Shown in pieces: positions 50,674 through 61,171 of a stretch of 64,000 bases of DNA (position 1 is its first letter; every line of letters begins with the position of its first letter). The translations under genes and the position numbers were made by a program. The notes beneath the pieces are model-generated. The model did not search any database and was not told the DNA's origin. It saw nothing but the letters and a program-made list of their open reading frames with translations. Origin of the DNA: Tolypocladium sp. Sup5 PDA-1 (lineage: Eukaryota; Ascomycota; Sordariomycetes; Hypocreales; Ophiocordycipitaceae); contig JPHH03000011.1 of NCBI GenBank assembly GCA_000750105.3, positions 186,001-250,000 on the forward strand. The letters run 5' to 3'.

Positions 50674-52125
50674 CTATCTCGAGTAGAAACGCATCTGCGC
50701 CGCGCCGACATCAAAGACGGCGATGACATTCTGCAAGAAGACGTCCCCCAGGATGTACGGCCCAGATCCTCCGCTGGCAATGGCCACCGCGCAGTAACCC
50801 GTCAGGGGATCCTTCAGGTCCTGGTACATCAAGTCTGCCGGGTTGATCCAAAACTCGACACCGGAGATGATGATGGCGAACCTCGGAGGGACGGCATCGC
50901 ACGGCGCAAAGTACGATCCCCACTGGTACAGGTAGATGGCCCGAGGCTGGAACGCCATGGCGATGGCCTCTGCCAGAGCTGGTTGCGACGTCAGTCTGCA
51001 CGTCTCGAAGACACCGAACAAGGGGCACTTACGAGGGGGGAGGTAGTTCATCGTCGTGCCAGTGTCGACAATGTACGGGAACCTGGTGGTGTCTGTCGTC
51101 TGTCCCCATTTGATGCCATCGGGGATGATGGTGTAAAACGAGTACCTCCAGGACGTCTCGGCCTGGCCGATGAGGTTTGCCTTTTGAAGCCGTCAGCTGG
51201 GGAAGAACCTCCCTGTTTCTCTCGAGTGTTCACTTGCGATAATAAGATCAGTCGCGGCAAAGTTGCCGCGCTGCCATTCCATGGGCGGAAGCCCACCCCA
51301 GGCCAGCATCCCCTCGGACGAGTTCTTCAGGATGGCCACGCTGAAGACGGGGTCGATGGCACCCTGCATGATGGCACTGGTCAAGAACGGCGTGTACGAG
51401 ATGGCATTCCACGGAGCCTCGCTGCCAATCTGGCCGTAAAAGGCGCTGGTGATGGACGGATATGCCAGGCCGAGCATGCCCACCGTCAAGTTGTTTCCGT
51501 GCCAATACGTGTAGTTGGCAAGGCCAACCTGCTGGTGGTACACGAAGACGCCGCCGCATGCAATGTCGCTGTAGCCCATGGGGCCGACGATCTTCTCACC
51601 AGACCCGTACTTGAGTGAGAAGTGCAGGTCGTCGATGGAGCCACTGCCAAAGTCGTCGATGAGAGGTTTCCCGAATCCGCACGCCGCCTCCTCGTGCTCG
51701 TCGCCCCATCCGTCGTCGCACTCGAAGCCAGTCTGGACGGCCCAGGTATCAGAGCTGCCCGTGTCGAACAGCAGCCAGACGGGGACGCCGTCCCATCCGC
51801 ACTGGATGGCGTATTGGGTTGAGAACTCCCCGGCCTTGGTGACGTTCTGGTAGGTGTGCTCGTGATGGGAGGGGGGAGTGCGAAGCACTCGGCCTAGAGC
51901 CGACGTGGCACTATACGCTCCGGGCTTCCCCTTGATGTTGTGAAGTCTAGAAAAGCGCAACGCAGGACGATCCGGAGTCGGCTCCCGCATGGCCTTGGCA
52001 CGCTGAAAGGTAACGCCGTTCATGGACTTGGAGAGGTCCCAGTCGTCAGACTTGCCCTCTCCGACTGCCGCCGTTAGGGCAAAGACGCCTCCGAGGAGGC
52101 ACAAGAACGAGCATATCGCCTTCAT
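50674..52125 (-). CDS. Secreted pepsin-type aspartic protease with a GC-AG intron
   Basis: Exons 52125-51238, 51180-51033 and 50978-50674 encode 446 aa. The N-terminus MKAICSFLCLLGGVFALTAA is a signal peptide, followed by a propeptide of about 75 residues. The catalytic motifs are LLFDTGSSDTW (Asp121) and IVDTGTTMNYLPP (Asp335). A flap-like region contains LKYGSGEKIVG. A Cys-bearing surface loop (CDDGWGDEHEEAACGFG) follows the first motif. Near the end are GYCAVAI and GPYILGDVFLQNVIAVFDVG. The first intron (51181-51237) has a GC donor, GCAAGT, and an AG acceptor. Only this choice keeps phase and gives TDLIIANLIGQAETSWRYSF. The second intron is GT-AG. No GPI-anchor signal follows the last strand. 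Expected role: extracellular proteolysis at acidic pH. Confidence 0.88.
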
Positions 52126-54072
52126 GGTGAATTTGGGTCAAAGTCAGACGGCAAAGATTGGTATTATCAACGAGAGGGATGATGACCAACAGTCAGGGGG
52201 TTTCTTCTGGCTGCAGGGAACGAGAGCTTGGTTTGAGACAGGAGAGAGAAGGACGAAGAAGAGGGAGGTAACAGAAGAGAAATAGGTCGGTTATGATGGC
52301 AACTGAAGAGTGAGTGTTTGGCTGAGTAGCTCTGTCTGTGGCTGACAGCCGCAGGGTCGGGAGGACAGCCTGCTTCGGAGGTTCCCTTGTTTGCCCGCTG
52401 CCGTGGCTGTGACGGCGGTAGATGCAGGGACGCGGGCCATATCAGCTCACGGATCCCTCCTCGCCGTTGCATTGATGCCGGCCGGGTGGTGGGCAGAGGA
52501 GAGTATCGGATGGGGTGCCTCGAGCATCAGCCAACCGCACGGGTAACAAGCGAGAGGCAACGCGAGCAAGCAAACTCCATGCCTTGGCTGTGACGTGCAC
52601 TTGCCGTCCCGGGTATTCTTCAGCCTCGACCAACAAGGGACGTCGAGACATTAAGCTCAAGATATACAGCGGCGAGTCAATGTGGCCGATGCCCCTGGAT
52701 GAATCGTCTCACACGCTGACGGGAACAGGCGGAGGCCACGATGCGAATCATCAGGTTTACCGCTGTATATCGTTGGATGAATAGGTAGGCAGAAGCACGA
52801 GGCTTTGCCCACTCCGTCCTCTTTCGCAGAAAGTGGCGCGAAGATGGCTTTGGCAGCTGCCGTTGGGCTCTGCTTTCAAAGAGTTCTTTTGCCGGGGCAA
52901 AGAGAAGAGACGGTTGTCCCACTCCATCTCCCCTCGGCATCGACCCATGTACACCATCATCCCAGGATCCGCAGACGAACCGTCCCATCGCACACGGGTA
53001 ACTGCCATGCACAGTCGAGCAGCTGGGCCGTACAGCCAACCGAAGAGCCCACATCCGGCGACCAGGTGCGGCGTCGCACATCCCCATCGCATCTCGCCGA
53101 AAAAACCGGGGGCAAGACCTCGACGCAGGCGCTCGCTTCGGGCGTCGGGCAGTCAGGGGGGAAACAAACCCTCGCTTATCGGACGTGCTGGCCCTGTCGT
53201 TGCACAGATCTCGCCAGGCGGGCGGGCCCCTGCATGCGTGTTTGTGCAGATGCGGCCTGGCCGAGTTGCATATGCGCCTTGGCAACGGGCCCGTCGCTTG
53301 CTGGCGATGAAGCTCCCTGCCGGGCTGGACTTGGCTGCAAACCACTCGGTATCTAAGGTACCTATCCATCGGCTGACATTCTCTAGGTACGTATCTCGCA
53401 AGTCCACTGCTGTGTTGTATATCGTGATGCCCGGGCTGCCATCTTCAGGACACGACTACGAGTACACGGCGAATAAGCCCATGTGGACATACATGTAATA
53501 TCGACGAGACCAACAACAAGTCCACTCACCTCGGTGACTAGGCCGCTCCGAACAGGCCCACACCATTGGGTATTTGCAAGCATGCTTCATCATGGCGAGC
53601 AGCCTCTACGGAGCATGTTAGTCGAGCTTCAACGTGAATTACCCCGGATCCCCGCAAGCCCTGATCCCTGCCTCTCCCCACGCCGGCGACGGAACGGGGC
53701 CCCGGATGCCGACGCACGAACCTCCAGTTCACGTTCATTGGCGACGAGCCTCGGCACGACAGTTGCAACTCGACTCCGTCTCCGCCCCATCCATCGCATC
53801 CATTCATCCATCCGCCCCTCAACGCGTCACCGTCTAGCTCATGCTTGCCATCATCATCTCCTACGCGTCTTTGTTCGCACAGCTGGGTCTCTTTGCGCTG
53901 CTAAATCTTGTAGTCTCGTCATATCGCTGGTCCAAGGCGCTACAGTCATCTCATCGTTACAGCGTCATCCGTTGCTCCTCGACCCTCCACCCGCGCGGCA
54001 TCAAGACAATGCGCCCGGTGCAATAAGCAAAAGTCCCTAATTCCACAAGACGACACGAACCCGTCCGTCCTC
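52126..54072. other. Intergenic region (1.9 kb), no gene supported
   Basis: This is a divergent promoter space between the protease and the DUF829 gene. Several overlapping frames exist without family resemblance. A GACTACGAGTAC motif occurs near 53453-53464. Confidence 0.5.
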
Positions 54073-54939
54073 ATGGCGTCCGACTACCCCACGCCCGCCA
54101 GCGAGGACGACGCCGCACCCCTCGCCTTCATGCAGCCGCTGAGCCCGACGGTCGCCTACCTCGACCCGGGCCACCGGCCGCAGTCCCCGGCGGACCCGGA
54201 GCTGGTCCTCATGCTCTCGTGGATGGCGGCGCGCGACGAGCACATCGCCAAGTACATCGCCCAGTACCGCGCGCTGTTCCCGACGTCGCGCATCCTGCTC
54301 GTCCGGTGCCCGCTGTCGCGCGTGTGGCTGCCGTGGATCGCGCGCAGGGACATGACGCCCGCGCTGACGGTGCTGCGCGCGCTGTCCGAAGATCAGGGGG
54401 AGGACGACAAGCGCCCGCGGGTGCTGGTGCAGATGTTCTCCAACGGCGGCATCAGCACCGCCGTCCACCTGCAGAAGATGCTCCTCGCGCAGCCGCACCG
54501 CCACGGCGGCATCCGCTCCCTGCCGCGGTACGTGCTGCTCATGGACTCATGCCCGGGCTACTTCCGCTGGGGCAACACGCACCGCGCGCTCCTCCAGACG
54601 CTGCCCTGGTGGGCGTCGCCGCTGATGCACGCGGCCATCGCCGTCGCCTGCGTCTACCACTTCCTGCGGCGGCTGCCCGCCGCGCAGAACCAGAACGCGC
54701 GCGCCGTCCGCGCCCCGGCGCTGGCGCTGCGCGAGCGCCGCAGGACGTACCTGTACGGCACGGCCGACGACATGGTTGACTGGCGCGACGTCGAGGACAA
54801 CGCGCGGAAAGCCGAGGAGAGCGGCTTCGCGGTGCGGCGGGAGCGCTTCGAGGGTGCGCGGCACGTGGCGATTGCGAGGGCCGAGCCGGAGCGGTACTGG
54901 CGCGCGGTGCGGGAGTCGTGGGAGGGGGAGACGATATGA
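54073..54939 (+). CDS. DUF829 / TMEM53-PaxU-like alpha/beta-hydrolase-fold protein
   Basis: A single exon encodes 288 aa. Features of the family are LVLMLSWMAARDEHIAKYI near the start (first strand and helix), SRILLVRCPLSRVWLP, VLVQMFSNGGISTAVHLQ (the nucleophile-elbow position), YVLLMDSCPGYFRWG, a hydrophobic helix (MHAAIAVACVYHFLRRL), and TYLYGTADDMVDWRDVE with GARHVAIARAEPERYW (the Asp and His region). The elbow reads S-N-G-G, as in this family, so a classical hydrolase activity is uncertain. PaxU, from an indole-diterpene cluster, belongs to the family, but most members stand alone, as here. The DUF829 call is firm; cellular role unknown. Confidence 0.85.
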   Translation: MASDYPTPASEDDAAPLAFMQPLSPTVAYLDPGHRPQSPADPELVLMLSWMAARDEHIAKYIAQYRALFPTSRILLVRCPLSRVWLPWIARRDMTPALTVLRALSEDQGEDDKRPRVLVQMFSNGGISTAVHLQKMLLAQPHRHGGIRSLPRYVLLMDSCPGYFRWGNTHRALLQTLPWWASPLMHAAIAVACVYHFLRRLPAAQNQNARAVRAPALALRERRRTYLYGTADDMVDWRDVEDNARKAEESGFAVRRERFEGARHVAIARAEPERYWRAVRESWEGETI

Positions 54940-55363
54940 TGCGGCGGTGCGGTGGTGATGGAAGCGAGGGTTGGGTCGAGTCGGGTCGGGTCGGGTCGAC
55001 AAGGGGGCGACGTGTATCGCCTCAGCATCGGGAGAGGGAGGCTCGTCTGCGGTCATTGCATAAACGGAGTTATGCCGCGTTCCTATAAACAGGCGCGCCA
55101 GAGAAGTAGAATGTACATGGAACTCCTCCCCCAACGCCTCGCTTTCGTCTCGCGGAATTCCCGTGTGCGGGTTCATAAGATGCTCTCGGCTTGTCAAGTC
55201 CCCTTCCCTCAGCCGTCCGCCCAAGTGATAAAGTGCCATTCTCGCCATTTCAACGCCGTCCGAGGAAGCCCATTTGTCCCGTCCAAACGCCGCGGCCATG
55301 CAGTGAAGGAAACATCCAACGCCAACTCTTGATCCACTCATCCATCCATGCAGCAACCTCCCC
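54940..55363. other. Intergenic region between convergent genes
   Basis: 3' flanks only. A short GGGTC(G) iteration lies near 54973-54999. Nothing else was seen. Confidence 0.5.
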
Positions 55364-55672
55364 TCACGTCTTTTGCTTCTTGCGCCCGCTGCTCGAGTCC
55401 TCCTCGAAGCCTCTCTTGCCCGACGACGCGGCGGCGGCCTCGGCGGCGGCAATCTCGTCGTCGCCGACGTCGCCGACACCCTCGTCCTCCTCGGCGCAGC
55501 GGTCGCACTCCTGGTCAAAGGCGTGCTGCTCGGCGAAGACGCCGGCGTCGCACTCGCCAAAGGCGCCGTTGTTCTTGGCCTCGAGGCAGGAGAGCTGCTG
55601 GGAGAGGTCGTCCCAGGTGTGGGAGTCGCCGCAGCGGGTGCAGGAGCCGGAGAAGACGAGGAGGCGGCACAT
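55364..55672 (-). CDS. Small cysteine-containing protein, conserved-looking, function unknown
   Basis: A single exon encodes 102 aa. The N-terminal half has an ordered Cys/Trp pattern: MCRLLVFSGSCTRCG, TWDDLSQQLSCLEAKNNGAF, GECDAGV and FDQECDRC. Two CxxC pairs could bind a metal such as zinc. The C-terminal half is acidic and ends in a Lys-rich SGRKKQKT. The density of Cys and the abrupt change from structured to low-complexity sequence suggest a real gene rather than chance, but no named family is recognised. The tandem GGTGAC array lies 43 bp upstream of the start, within its leader or promoter. Confidence 0.6.
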   Translation of the reverse strand: MCRLLVFSGSCTRCGDSHTWDDLSQQLSCLEAKNNGAFGECDAGVFAEQHAFDQECDRCAEEDEGVGDVGDDEIAAAEAAAASSGKRGFEEDSSSGRKKQKT

Positions 55673-58600
55673 GGTGGCGGTGGTGGTGCTGGTGCTGGTG
55701 CTGTTGCTGGTGCTGGTGACGGTGACGGTGACGGTGACGGTGACGGTGACGGTGACGGTTGATGATGGTGTTGGGCGATGGGTGAGGCTATTGCCGACGC
55801 GGCGTTACCATGTCTCTCTCACGGTATGTAGGTAGGTCGTCGTCGTTCGTCGTGAAAGGAGGTCGACTGCGATGGCAGCTGAATGGCCCGAATGTATCCC
55901 CCCCGCAGGTCGCCGAGGATCCCGTCGCCGTCGGCCTCTTATTGTCGACAGCTCACGTCACACAGAGAGGCGGCCCGGGCCGGCCAAGGTATTCGTGGTC
56001 GGTCGTGCGTATTGCTGTCCGCCGCGGCAGGTCACCTGGACGAGCGCCAGCAACTGAAAGGGCCCCAGAGTCTGAAGCCGGGATGAAGGGGATTGGAAAA
56101 GGGCGAAGAGGATATCAGGAGGAGATGGAAGAAGGTTTCGTGGAGGGAGGATGGGCTTAGATGACGCCAGCGCGCGGTGTGTTGGTGTGTTGGTGTGTGG
56201 TGTGTGTGTGGCAGCGGCAGCGGCAGCGGCAACTTCCAGGTTGCGAGACAAGGAGCAGCAGCAGTCTCGAAGGTTTGCTTTTCCCCTCGAGGAAATCGCG
56301 CTGCCGTCTTTACGAAGTAAGTTATTACATTGAGGCCAACGGTAAAGGGGGCGGGGGAGGGGAAGGGACGGAACGCCGAACGGATGGGAGCCGTCATCTG
56401 TCACATTCGGGCGCTGATGAAGAAAAGCCAGGCCAGAGGTTGATCGCGCGACGGCGGCCGCGATGTGGGCCACGGCTTGGGTGGACCCAGGCTTTTTTGC
56501 GAGTCGCAAGTTGTACTCGTACGGTATTCTCAAGTACCTCACCCCAAGGGATGCATCTAGCATCGGAGAACACGACCAAGTAATGCCGGTTGCCTCTTGT
56601 CTCCCTCTCAGTCTATCCGCTGCAAAAGAAAAGCACCGTTCATGCACACAGACAGGCCCTCAACAGCACCCCCAAGAGCACATGGCATTAGCCTCCTCGC
56701 AAGAGACGAACCAACAACCAACTCCGCTGAGACAGGCCCGCGCCCGCCCGAGCGTGGGCAGATCGTGCCCTTGTACGTACTTCGCACCGCCGGCTAATCA
56801 GAGCCCGCGCGGCGCACGCTCCGAGGGAAGAGACAACGGTCTAGAACTGGCGCAAAAGCAAGTTAGCTACATGTACGAATGAATACACACGGACTGAACG
56901 GGGCCAGCGAGGGCAGGGCGGGCGCTTGTTGCAGGGCTAAACTCGGAAGAGCGCTGGAGGGGGCGGGATCAACGGCCGGCGGCGATGGGGTTGGATGGAG
57001 GGGATGGATAGGGGATGCTACTGTACGTAAATAAAATGCGAGATGCTCGCCATCGTGGCTTGCGAGCTTGGTTCCTTCTCCACCGGCGCTGCAGTAGCGG
57101 CCTCTGGGCCTGCTGTGCTGCTCGATGCGAAGACGATACTATTATATGGTATATCCATGCAAGGCAGGCCATGTGGTGACAGGCGTGGGTGGCATGTGCT
57201 GCTCATGTGCTCTGCTGTGCAACAGGGCTGGAGGGAGCATCTGGGCTCCGTCTTGTGGCCTCCATCGCAAAACGACATGGCCGACGCGGTGGAGCGCCGC
57301 GACCGTGGCTGTCGTCCTGCGCTGCAGCGGCGGCGGCATCGTCGTCCACTGCAGAACCACATCGGTCGTGCGACGCGTCAGAGGGGGGGTCCCTTTGCTA
57401 CCTTACCTATGTAAAGAAGCCCCTCTTTTCGGGGAACAGGACGGCGGCCATGGTTCCGCACGGAATATGAAGCACACGGAGTTGAACTTGAAAGCTGGAA
57501 CAACGGCGAGGGAAACTCGACAATAATGTCTTGATCCTGAGACTTGCAAGTTCGTAGTCGTACCACGGCCGCATGTTCTCATGCAGCCAGCGTCGTCCCT
57601 CCTCCGCTGCGCCAACGTGCACCTCTGCATCGGCCACAGCACCCATCCCATCCGTTGCACAGCTGCCCCTCCTCCACCGGCCCCTCCGGCCCGCCGCACT
57701 AACAGAGCCCACCATGCATCGCCGTCTCATCACAGGAACAGCCCAGCCGGCCAGCGTCGACTCCCTCCCGCGTCTAGCGCGTGGCAACTCTCCTCTGCGA
57801 TCCGTAACTGACGTTATCGCCATGGTAGTTCGTGCGGCTGTCTCTGCGCGCGGGCGAGGAAAGAGACGATATCAGTCACTGCATCGTTTACTGTTAGGTA
57901 TCCGGCCCTCGCGGTGAGACAACGCCGCCGATGTGTGTGAGATCTTGTCGTCTCCTCCCGCGATCCGAGAAGCAGAGCGGCTACGAGGTCTCGTGTCGGG
58001 TGCAGTGCGTGCCGTGGCCGTGGGCTGAGTCAGGGCCCTATACGTGCTCCGTCTCACCGCCGTCTTTCCATCCTCCGGGGCAGTTTGAGCCGAAGCGGGC
58101 AGATGAGATGCCCGGCACATGCCCCGGCCAGGGCTCCCGCAACGTGGCCGTCGCAGCCGCACCGCACCCGCGTTGTATTAGATGCGACCTTGTTCAATGG
58201 CGCGGGAGGTCCCCTGGATATCTCACTCTGTCACTCCGGCCCCCACGCAAAGCTCCCGTCATCATCGCATTCGGCCCATTTCACGACGGTTCAACAAGCT
58301 CGTCTTCTGAATAGCCTACTTGAACACGTACGAAGCAGTCTCGCGTATAGAGCACAGCGCGTTTCAATCAGTTGGTTAACCATCGAGCTACGGTACTATA
58401 CACCTTGCTTGATCCCCCAACTCCATGCCAATACCTCCTAACCGATGCTTTCCCTCCTCTCCATTTCTTCATATCAGATACACACACCATGAGCGTCAAC
58501 GCAGATACAACCAATAAGTGAAAAGAATGCGTGATGGATGGGGGCAGCCCAGTGTCAAACACAACGAGAGTGAAGCTTATGCCATAACATGTCATCCAAC

Positions 58601-59335
58601 TCGCGAGGCACCATCGACGGGCCCCTAATCAGCCCAGGCAGAGCGCACGTGTCAGACAGCAACAGGTCGGCTGATCCATTGGGGAAGCTGCGCCGAACGT
58701 TCAGTCTTGATACAGTCCCATCGCGGTCAAGTCTTCAAGTGTCAAGTGAGTTCTGTGGAGTCACGTCCCATCGACACAATCGACACACGGCTGTGAGTAG
58801 TGGTCAAAGATGCACGTCATGCCGACTGCGTGTCCACAAGGGCAGTCCCGGCCGAGGAGACGTCTAGGTGCCCGTCCGTCGACAAAAAGAAACTCCACGA
58901 GCAGATGCTCATCACCTTGGCCCGTCGGGCCCAACCAATCTTGCCATGTCATCGCGGACTTGTAGGAAAAGCGTGGAACGTGGAGGCGAGCGTTGGAGCA
59001 CGGCAGATGTCAGCGTCGGCCTGGCAGCGGTACGTCATATACCGGTGCGGCCCAGTTCAATCCATAGAAAGGGGGTATACGTTCATCAAGGCAAACGGAG
59101 TCGACTAGTCGGCAAACGTCCTGGAGAAAACCGAAAGAGATAGAATGCTGTACAGTCGTGGGCACCATCAAAACGTCATGTGCTGGTGGGCTTGTGCCTC
59201 GGGGCCAAGAGGCAATGTCAATCAGGTCAAGGCATCTCAGATGGATGCTCAGCCCGCGTGGATTGCGGAACCAAGCTTGATCAGGGTCACCCAATCATGA
59301 AAGTTCGCAGACGAGCCACCAGCAAGGGGAGGTCA
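55673..59335. other. Long intergenic region (3.7 kb), no gene supported
   Basis: Apart from the GGTGAC array at its left end, I find no coding sequence with domain content, no RNA gene and no element. TACTCGTACGG is at 56514-56524. Short frames around 57.0-57.9 kb and 58.8-59.1 kb were inspected on both strands and not accepted. Confidence 0.5.
55715..55756 (+). repeat. Tandem hexanucleotide array, seven GGTGAC units
   Basis: Seven perfect GGTGAC copies lie at 55715-55756. They are preceded by an imperfect GGTGCT/GGTGGT stretch from about 55676. The array sits just upstream of the start of the minus-strand Cys-rich protein. Confidence 0.9.
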
Positions 59336-61171
59336 CTAGGCTCCTGGGGCTGGTGCTCCAGCTGACGCTCCTTGTCCACCTTGCTGCTGCTGGTACATCA
59401 GGGACTGATACCACAGAGCAACATAGTTTTGGTACCCTCCATCTAGAATACGGGTCAGTAAAAGGCCCGGGGGTGGAACAGAGGATAGTACTCACACTGG
59501 GCATACGGGTCGGCAGCATCGCCTGTTGATGCTTGGGGTGCTGGGTTAGCAGATGGGGTTGGGCCTGGCTGCGAATAAGGACCTCCACGGTCGAGGTCTT
59601 GGTGTCCACGGCCCCGGCCGCCGCCACCACCACGGCCACCGCCGCCGTCGCCGCTCTTCTGTCGCTGCAAATTTGTTAGTGGCCGGCGTGCACGGGGGGA
59701 GCGCTTGTTGCCACATACCACTGCGTCGACCTTCTCCTCGATCGCCAGCTTGGCACGCGCAATGCTGTCGCGCGAGCCGATGAGGGCAATTTCCCTCTGA
59801 ACCTCCCCGGGACCCGACGACTGAGCCACATTGATTTTGCATCCAGTGGTGTTTTGCATCTCGCGGATCGTCTCTCCTCCCTTTCCGATAATCATACCTA
59901 CTGCGTCGGAGGGAACATATACGGCATCGTTGATCTTGTCCGGTCCGCCTCCTCCAATATCCCTCGGTGGTGCGTCATTTCGGCCACCCATAGGAGGGGG
60001 CTTCTTCGGAGCCGGACCGTCACCTCGAGTGTCGCTGTCGACAATCTCCATGATGAAATCCTTGGCACGTGCCGAGGCCTCGGGCGTTCCAATGAGGTTC
60101 ACAGGCCGCAAGCCGTTGACACTCTTCGATTCCCCAACGATGTTGATGTGGCACCCCGATCTTTCCTGGAGGTCACGGATAGTCTCGCCTCCGCGGCCAA
60201 TGATCAATCCGACGGTACGGTCCGGCACCATGATCTGCATATGATCCTCACCCTCCCGTAGCTGCGTTGGTGCACCTCCACCACCTCTGTTCGCGTCTCG
60301 AGGTGGTTTTTCCTGCGTCCGGTTCAGGGCGCCCATCCCGCTGTCGTCGATGATACTGTTGATGGCTGCCTTGACCTCCGCACGCCGTTGTCGAGGGCCG
60401 GAAATCCTGCACTGTCGGAACGGCCCGCCGTCGGTGGAAGCCAAGAACTGGACGCGACAGTTGGAGTCTGCCTCGATACGACGGAGGTTCTCGCCTTGTC
60501 GACCAATAATCAAGCCGACGAGGCTGGACTCGATCTGAATAGTCTCCGAGTTGTCGTCGCCTCCTCGCAGGGGAGACCTCTCCCGGCCATTTCCCCCACG
60601 AGGCGAAAAGGTCCGCCCACGCGCAGGGGGCGAGAACGAGCGGTCGCGCCCATAGTCGCCGCGGCCATGACCGCCGCCGCGGCGATCATCCGTTTGGTAA
60701 TCGCCCCGAGGGGATCGAGACCTGGAACGTCGGTACGGCCGTTCCGCGTTTCTCGAGTCCGAGCCGTACACGAGCGGTCGATCGTAAGAGGTAGCTCCCT
60801 TTTCGGCCGCGAAGGCTCTCGCCTTGGAAACGATGTCGTCAAAGTTCATAGTGCCCGAGTTCACTGGGCGGATGGCGCTCAAGTCGACATTTCCGCTGGC
60901 AGCTGGGGCGGGCAGAGGGGGGCTAGGGCCGCCATAGCCAGGGACGCCTGGAGGGGGTGCTTGGTACGAGCCCGGCTGCGTGGGTGCAGACGGGGCCGAG
61001 TAGGCATGGGCAGGAGCACCAGGATGGGTCTGGGTAGGTGTCGACGCCGGGGGACGCTGAGATGCTGCGTGTGTTCGGTTAGCATATACGGTCACGGGTG
61101 GCATCAGCCATTGTGTGGTGCTTACCCAGCGCAGCAAGGATGCTCTGGATGTCCGGTTGAGGGTCCGCCAT
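59336..61171 (-). CDS. Three-KH-domain RNA/ssDNA-binding protein (FUBP/KHSRP-like)
   Basis: Exons 61171-61126, 61064-59719, 59664-59496 and 59442-59336 encode 555 aa. Intron 1 lies just after MADPQPDIQSILAAL. The two 3' introns lead to a YGGYQNYVALWYQSLMYQQQ tail. Three KH domains have intact GxxG loops: VGLIIGRQGENLRRIE (KH1, ~185-255), VGLIIGRGGETIRDLQ (KH2, ~285-350) and VGMIIGKGGETIREMQ (KH3, ~394-460). An Arg/Ser-rich segment (RRSRSRSPRGDY) precedes KH1, and RGG-type repeats follow KH3. The Tyr/Trp tail resembles the C-terminus of far-upstream-element-binding proteins. Likely roles are splicing, mRNA stability or transcription through single-stranded nucleic acid, in the nucleus. Confidence 0.9.

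Noticed and set aside
57403..57823. Open frames around 57.4-57.9 kb
   Set aside because: Sense and antisense frames look equally random, with no family match.
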